A DNA stretch of 64,000 bases from Kryptolebias marmoratus (taxonomy: Eukaryota > Chordata > Actinopteri > Cyprinodontiformes > Rivulidae): positions 24,428,867 to 24,492,866 of the forward strand of contig NC_051446.1 of assembly GCF_001649575.2 (NCBI RefSeq), written 5' to 3'. The number at the start of each line of letters is the position of its first letter. Position 1 is the first letter of the stretch. Below the pieces are notes generated by a model. It was not told the DNA's origin. It did no database searches and saw only the letters and a program-made list of their open reading frames with translations. This document shows positions 59,661-64,000 of this stretch, in pieces. A program made the translations under genes and the position numbers.

Positions 59661-60833
59661 CGTTTGTCTTGTTTTCCTTGGTTTTCTGTTTGCCTGGTTT
59701 GTGGTCCCATTAGCTCGGTTTGGTATCCAGTTTTAATCCTCCTGCTTACGGAGCACATTTTTGTTTTTGTTGTAATTTAAATTCATTCCTTCTCCTCACG
59801 AATCGCCGCTCTGTCACCAACAATGTCGGCGTGTTAAACTGCAGGAGCCGCTCTGAGTCCTGCGTTCTCGTCGCTTCGTTTCTGGGCGACATCATGGAAA
59901 AACAGACGTGTCACCAATAACAAAACACTTTATTTCTACTGAGTAAAGCTTTTACACAATAAGAGAATAAACAGCTTTTAAATACAATTAACTTGTAAAA
60001 TAATTGAATAATAGTAGAGGTTTAAAAAGAGTTAATTTATTAAAGCTAATTTTAAGACATTCCCAATAAATGTAGCTAAATTATCCGAGTGCCACATCCT
60101 TCAGCTGCATTTACTTGAAAATCCGCCAAATGAACCCAGTTAATGAGACTCCTTGGCTGATAAATGCTGGAGTGTATTATGTTTATCTGACAGCTGCCAA
60201 CCTCATCTTCCTCCTATTTGATGCTGTTTTTAGCTGGAAACACAGCTCCAGGCTGTACGTCATTAATATCGGCGCTTGGTGCAAGAAAACAAAAACAAAA
60301 TGTCTGAACAAGAAGTTAGTTGGAGCTGCAGAGTCATTTTCGATCCACGTGATTGTGAACGCAGCGTTTAATCATTTGCTCCATTGGTAAAAATGATGAA
60401 AAACGTCTATTAGTGCAGCTTAAATAATCTCCATTTGACTTCTAGGCTCACTGCCTCCGCTGACTGACTGTCACATTTTCTCTTCATCACGTTGTGCATC
60501 TCATCTATACACAGCAGCCATCTTTCACTCAAGCCTGCTGGAGTGGCAAAGTGTGCGCCGCAGAGAGAAGAAGAATCCTCACACTTTCTGCCTTAATGCT
60601 CTTTTTACCAGCTGAGACCAAATTACAGGCTTTGTTTCTGTGCCGTTTCTGGTGCATGTCTAATGCAAAGGCTATCTAACACCTTCCTCATATCATAACT
60701 CTGGAGACCGAAGATCGTTGTCAGCAGGTTTAATGACATTCAAAAGGGTAAAACTGAAAACAAGAAGAACAACATGATAAAAATATGAATATGTGCAGCA
60801 TAAATGCACTTTTACAGAGAATTTCTGCTAAAT

Positions 60834-60933
60834 NNNNNNNNNNNNNNNNNNNNNNNNNNNNNNNNNNNNNNNNNNNNNNNNNNNNNNNNNNNNNNNNNNN
60901 NNNNNNNNNNNNNNNNNNNNNNNNNNNNNNNNN
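60834..60933. other. assembly gap of 100 N
   Basis: Exactly 100 N, the conventional size for a gap of unknown length. The real distance across it is not known. Confidence 0.99.
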
Positions 60934-61798
60934 AAAAAAAAAACGGTTGTCAAGTTACAATACCTGAAAAGAACACAAGAGGGCAGGCTTTCCTCATTTT
61001 TTGCTCTACATGAATGAAACAGCTTCTGAAAACATAACATTTGCAACTTCAGAACAGAACAGTTTCACTGGGAAACACACAAGTGCTCGTGAGTCATCCA
61101 ACTCACTCACCCTGTCAGCAAGTCTGCATGGATTCGTGACTGCGTGTGGTCATGGTTAATTGGTTAAAACAAGGTGGGCTTTTTTTTAATTGTCGGCAGA
61201 AAAAAAAACGAGTCATTATGTCTTTTTCCCCCTCTGGTTTGTGCTTCTGGGCTCAGCTCATATTTCAGAGCGAGAGAATCCAAGTATTGGATTGGTTGTA
61301 GCAATAATGAGGAGATTAATGTCTTTTGTGGGGAAAGTTCTCATTCATAGTGAAGATAGAGTCTTTTTTTCTCTCTCTGCTCACATGGAGGAATATGATG
61401 AACTTTGCTGCTGAAGATGGATGAACGTCAGACGGGGAAGACGGGGGGTGTTGTGTGTTCGGTGGAGGGAGGGGATTCGCTCCAGTTTTAGTGGAAGGAA
61501 AGATGTGAGCACCTTCAGTGAAGACAGAAAAAACCGGGAGCTGAGGGGGAAAAATACAGCAACACAACTCATTGTCTCCATCCTGCCCCTGCTATCAATC
61601 TCCCAAGTGGCAGCTGCCTCACACACACTCACACACACATTCATGTCCTCCTGCATACACAGCCGATTCCCCTGGCGATGAATCATGGAGCAGCATGGCA
61701 TGGCACAGCACGGCATTTGTTAGCGGTGCTGTTTTTCTCCTGCTCTGACAGGCTGTATAAGTGTTTTTTTTTTACTCCGTGTTTCTTTATGAAACTAA

Positions 61799-61824
61799 GT
61801 GTGTGTGTGTGTGTGTGTGTGTGT
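61799..61824. repeat. (GT)n microsatellite
   Basis: About 13 GT units. Confidence 0.95.
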
Positions 61825-62119
61825 AACAGTAGTGGCTCAGGCTGTTCACTGTGTGTGTCTGAGCTCGCACTACATTTCTGTCTTAAAGGTACAGTTCAGG
61901 CTTTTGAAGTGGGATTGTGTGAAGTTCTTATCAGCAGTCAGTGTCATACCTGCAGTAGACAGCAGCCAGCGGGATGTCACTTTGGAGAATCAGGGAGAAA
62001 TTCTCATGGAAAAATCAAGCTAATAGTTCATTCATGCCATTTAATACAAAAACAAAACTGTTTTTTTTGTTTGTTTTGTTATTTGCAGGAGGGCACTTTC
62101 TTGTTCTATATTTTTAAGA

Positions 62120-62300
62120 GTTTTTAAAATAAAGAAACTAGACTTTTTTTCTTGTTTGTTGAAAACATTTTGCTGCTCATCCAAAGAGCTTGTCTCAAGT
62201 ATGTCAAACAAGAATAAAACAAGTTTAAACACAAGAGGAGGTCTCAGATTTAAGAACTTCCCCCTCTCAGTTTGAGCCGCTGTCGACAAGGGAATCATTT
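62120..62300. mobile_element. Penelope-like terminal remnant
   Basis: GAAAACATTTTGCTGCTCAT then CCAAAGAGCTTGTCTCA matches the left end of the 35.2-kb element. AGAGGAGGTCTCAGATTT is the complement of a word near 35490-35510, so this copy joins parts in a different orientation. Confidence 0.5.
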
Positions 62301-62519
62301 TTGTGAATCCATAAAAAAATGTTTTTATTGTTTCAGCCATGTGTCTACATGGAAACAGTGTTTTATTAACCTAAACAATATTTTTTTAAAATGAGTTCCA
62401 GAGTGAAAAAAAATCTTGCAATGCCACATTTGTGTTTTCATGTAGATTAGTACAAACAACGTTTTTTAAACGACAATGTCGTGGCTCCAACTCTGATCAA
62501 ACCTACGACCCGAGGGCTT

Positions 62520-62540
62520 TTTCTTCTTCTTCTTCTTCTT
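62520..62540. repeat. (TTC)7 microsatellite
   Basis: Seven TTC units. Confidence 0.9.
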
Positions 62541-62839
62541 GTGTCTACATTTTGCACATAACTTATAAGACATGCTCCAGGCCTTGTTGCCTGTTTTCGG
62601 TGTATTATACAAGCCTGGGATAGTTACTACAACATTTTGAGTCATTTATGGTGTTTCTGTGTGGATGAAGACATGTTTAGAAAGGATGCCACATTTAAGA
62701 GGACATTTTTAGAAACAAGAAACAAATTGATCATTTTGGAAAAAAACTGGACAAGGCCTCAGTGTATTTTGTGCCTTCATGCATATGACCAAAACGTTTC
62801 ACATGTGGACCAAACCAGCAAATATCCTAATGACCAAAA

Positions 62840-63100
62840 ACTATAAATACAGGTGGACCTCAGTTGGGACTTTAAAGCAAAGGGGGTGAATATATATGCT
62901 TGCACGACTTCTTGAGTTTTATATTCTTAGAATTATTTAACAGAAGTTTTGTTTTCCTACTTCAAATCAAATTAGAAATCTAATCCAGAAAGCCGTGTAC
63001 CTGTTCATCTGTTTTAGTTTCAGATGGGGGTGGATGTGAGGGATGTGTTGTAACTTTGTGCACAAAAAAAACAACATATATCCTGTCTTTTTCCAGTGAA
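62840..63100. mobile_element. possible Tc1-like 3' remnant
   Basis: AAAGGGGGTGAATATATATG followed by AT-rich DNA and TTTGTGCACAAAAAAAACAA resembles the right ends of fish Tc1-like elements (GGGGGTGAATAC-). No transposase and no paired left end seen. Confidence 0.35.
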
Positions 63101-64000
63101 ATTGTAACACAAATTACAAAGTTTGTGTGGTTAGTGATTCAGGAAACAAATGTCTGCCCCATTAATATTTATGCTTATGACCAAAAAAAGGTGCCTCATA
63201 ACCTTTAAAATTGTCAAAATGATAATTTTAAGATGTTTTGCAATTATCTTGAAGACTTGTTTTTTATATAGTATATGCAATCCTCAAAAACAGCTCTCCA
63301 CTTTTTGCTACTGACAAAGACTGGTCCCAAAAACATTAAAAGTGGGATAATTATTATACCCAGGAAATATTTTGGTGTGCCAGAATTTTTTACATCATTC
63401 TGTAGAGGCTCTCTTCTAATGTATAATATTTATTTACAATAGTTTGACAATAAATGGTGTTTAAGATTCATTGATTTTTTAAAAAATAAACTAAATTCTG
63501 TTCTAAAAAAGTAAACAAAGACAGTAAATCTGACTAGGACTGTTCAAATGGGTATTTTGGTCTTAAGTGAATGGAATTCATCATTTTTAGAATAAATTAT
63601 AGGTCTCATTCTTGATATAAATCTTTAAATCTCATTTGCACAGCTCTGGCAGGACATTATCCATGGATATTTGCATGCAAAATGATGAGTTTCGTTTTTA
63701 ATAAGGTGCAAAGACTCAAATGTTTCCTCCAATTTCCTGGCTTCAGCTAAAACCAGTTTGGTGCATGAAACTAATGTGATCTAAGGGCTTTTAATCATTT
63801 TAATAATCTTTTAGAATTTCCTCTTTCAGTTAGATTTAAAAGAAGCAATCTACAAAAAAACAGTCAATAACAGCTGAATCCTGCCTTTTCTGTTTGTAAG
63901 ATGTCTGTGCATCATTATAACATTCACCGTGTTATTCTCCTTCCCTCCGGTACCTGAAGTCAGTTAAAACCCATTTCAACGTTTACAATAAGACTTCTGA

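Larger units (their letters stand above)
52067..64000. other. noncoding right end with many dispersed repeats
   Basis: No exon recognised. Roughly a third of it is family I or II repeats and nested elements (listed separately). Unique-looking, moderately complex stretches lie around 60100-60390 and 61190-61400. Confidence 0.5.

Noticed and set aside
60115..60390. 91-codon plus-strand frame
   Set aside because: No family match; treated only as a possible conserved noncoding stretch.

Overview
The window is vertebrate nuclear DNA, most likely from a teleost (ray-finned) fish. Supporting signs are AT-rich intergenic sequence, small exons with GT-AG introns, many simple repeats, and fish-type mobile elements: a Rex3/RTE retroposon, an L2-type LINE tail, a Penelope-like element with GIY-YIG remnants, and hAT-like short inverted-repeat elements. 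Three runs of N (28, 37 and 100 bases) mark assembly gaps. I see no tRNA or rRNA gene.

Two protein-coding genes can be named. (1) pdk2, pyruvate dehydrogenase kinase 2, is complete on the minus strand. Its 11 coding exons lie between 31724 and 25926 and give 408 residues with consistent splice phases throughout. (2) The first coding exon of myo1d, unconventional myosin-Id, is on the minus strand at 17995..17901. No further myosin exon was recognised to the left, so 1..17900 is read as its first intron, with the rest of the gene beyond the window. Both genes point left, so myo1d lies downstream of pdk2. A third transcription unit is suggested on the plus strand: a TATA box at 41183, an initiator about 31 bases on, and a candidate first coding exon ending at a strong splice donor at 41670. 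Its identity is unknown, and its later exons are not recognised.

Layout: 1..17900 is the presumed myo1d intron with an RTE-type fragment, a Rex3 fragment split by a 339-bp inverted-repeat element, and microsatellites. 17901..18450 is the myo1d first exon and CpG-rich promoter. 18451..25000 is intergenic with a GC-rich minisatellite and a DNA-transposon remnant. 25000..32110 is pdk2 with its 3' UTR and a promoter containing a tandemly duplicated CCAAT/GC-box module. 32111..41180 is intergenic with two minisatellites and a Penelope/L2 block. 41183..41670 is the orphan promoter and exon. 41671..64000 is mostly repeats and unassigned noncoding sequence, possibly the first intron of the orphan gene.

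The most distinctive feature is a dispersed repeat family with about a dozen copies on both strands. Several copies carry a YY1-like AAGATGGCNGCC core, and one is split by a nested inverted-repeat element. A second dispersed family is built of AGCTTTTAG-type words and has entered two pdk2 introns. No new enzymatic or defence system is visible.
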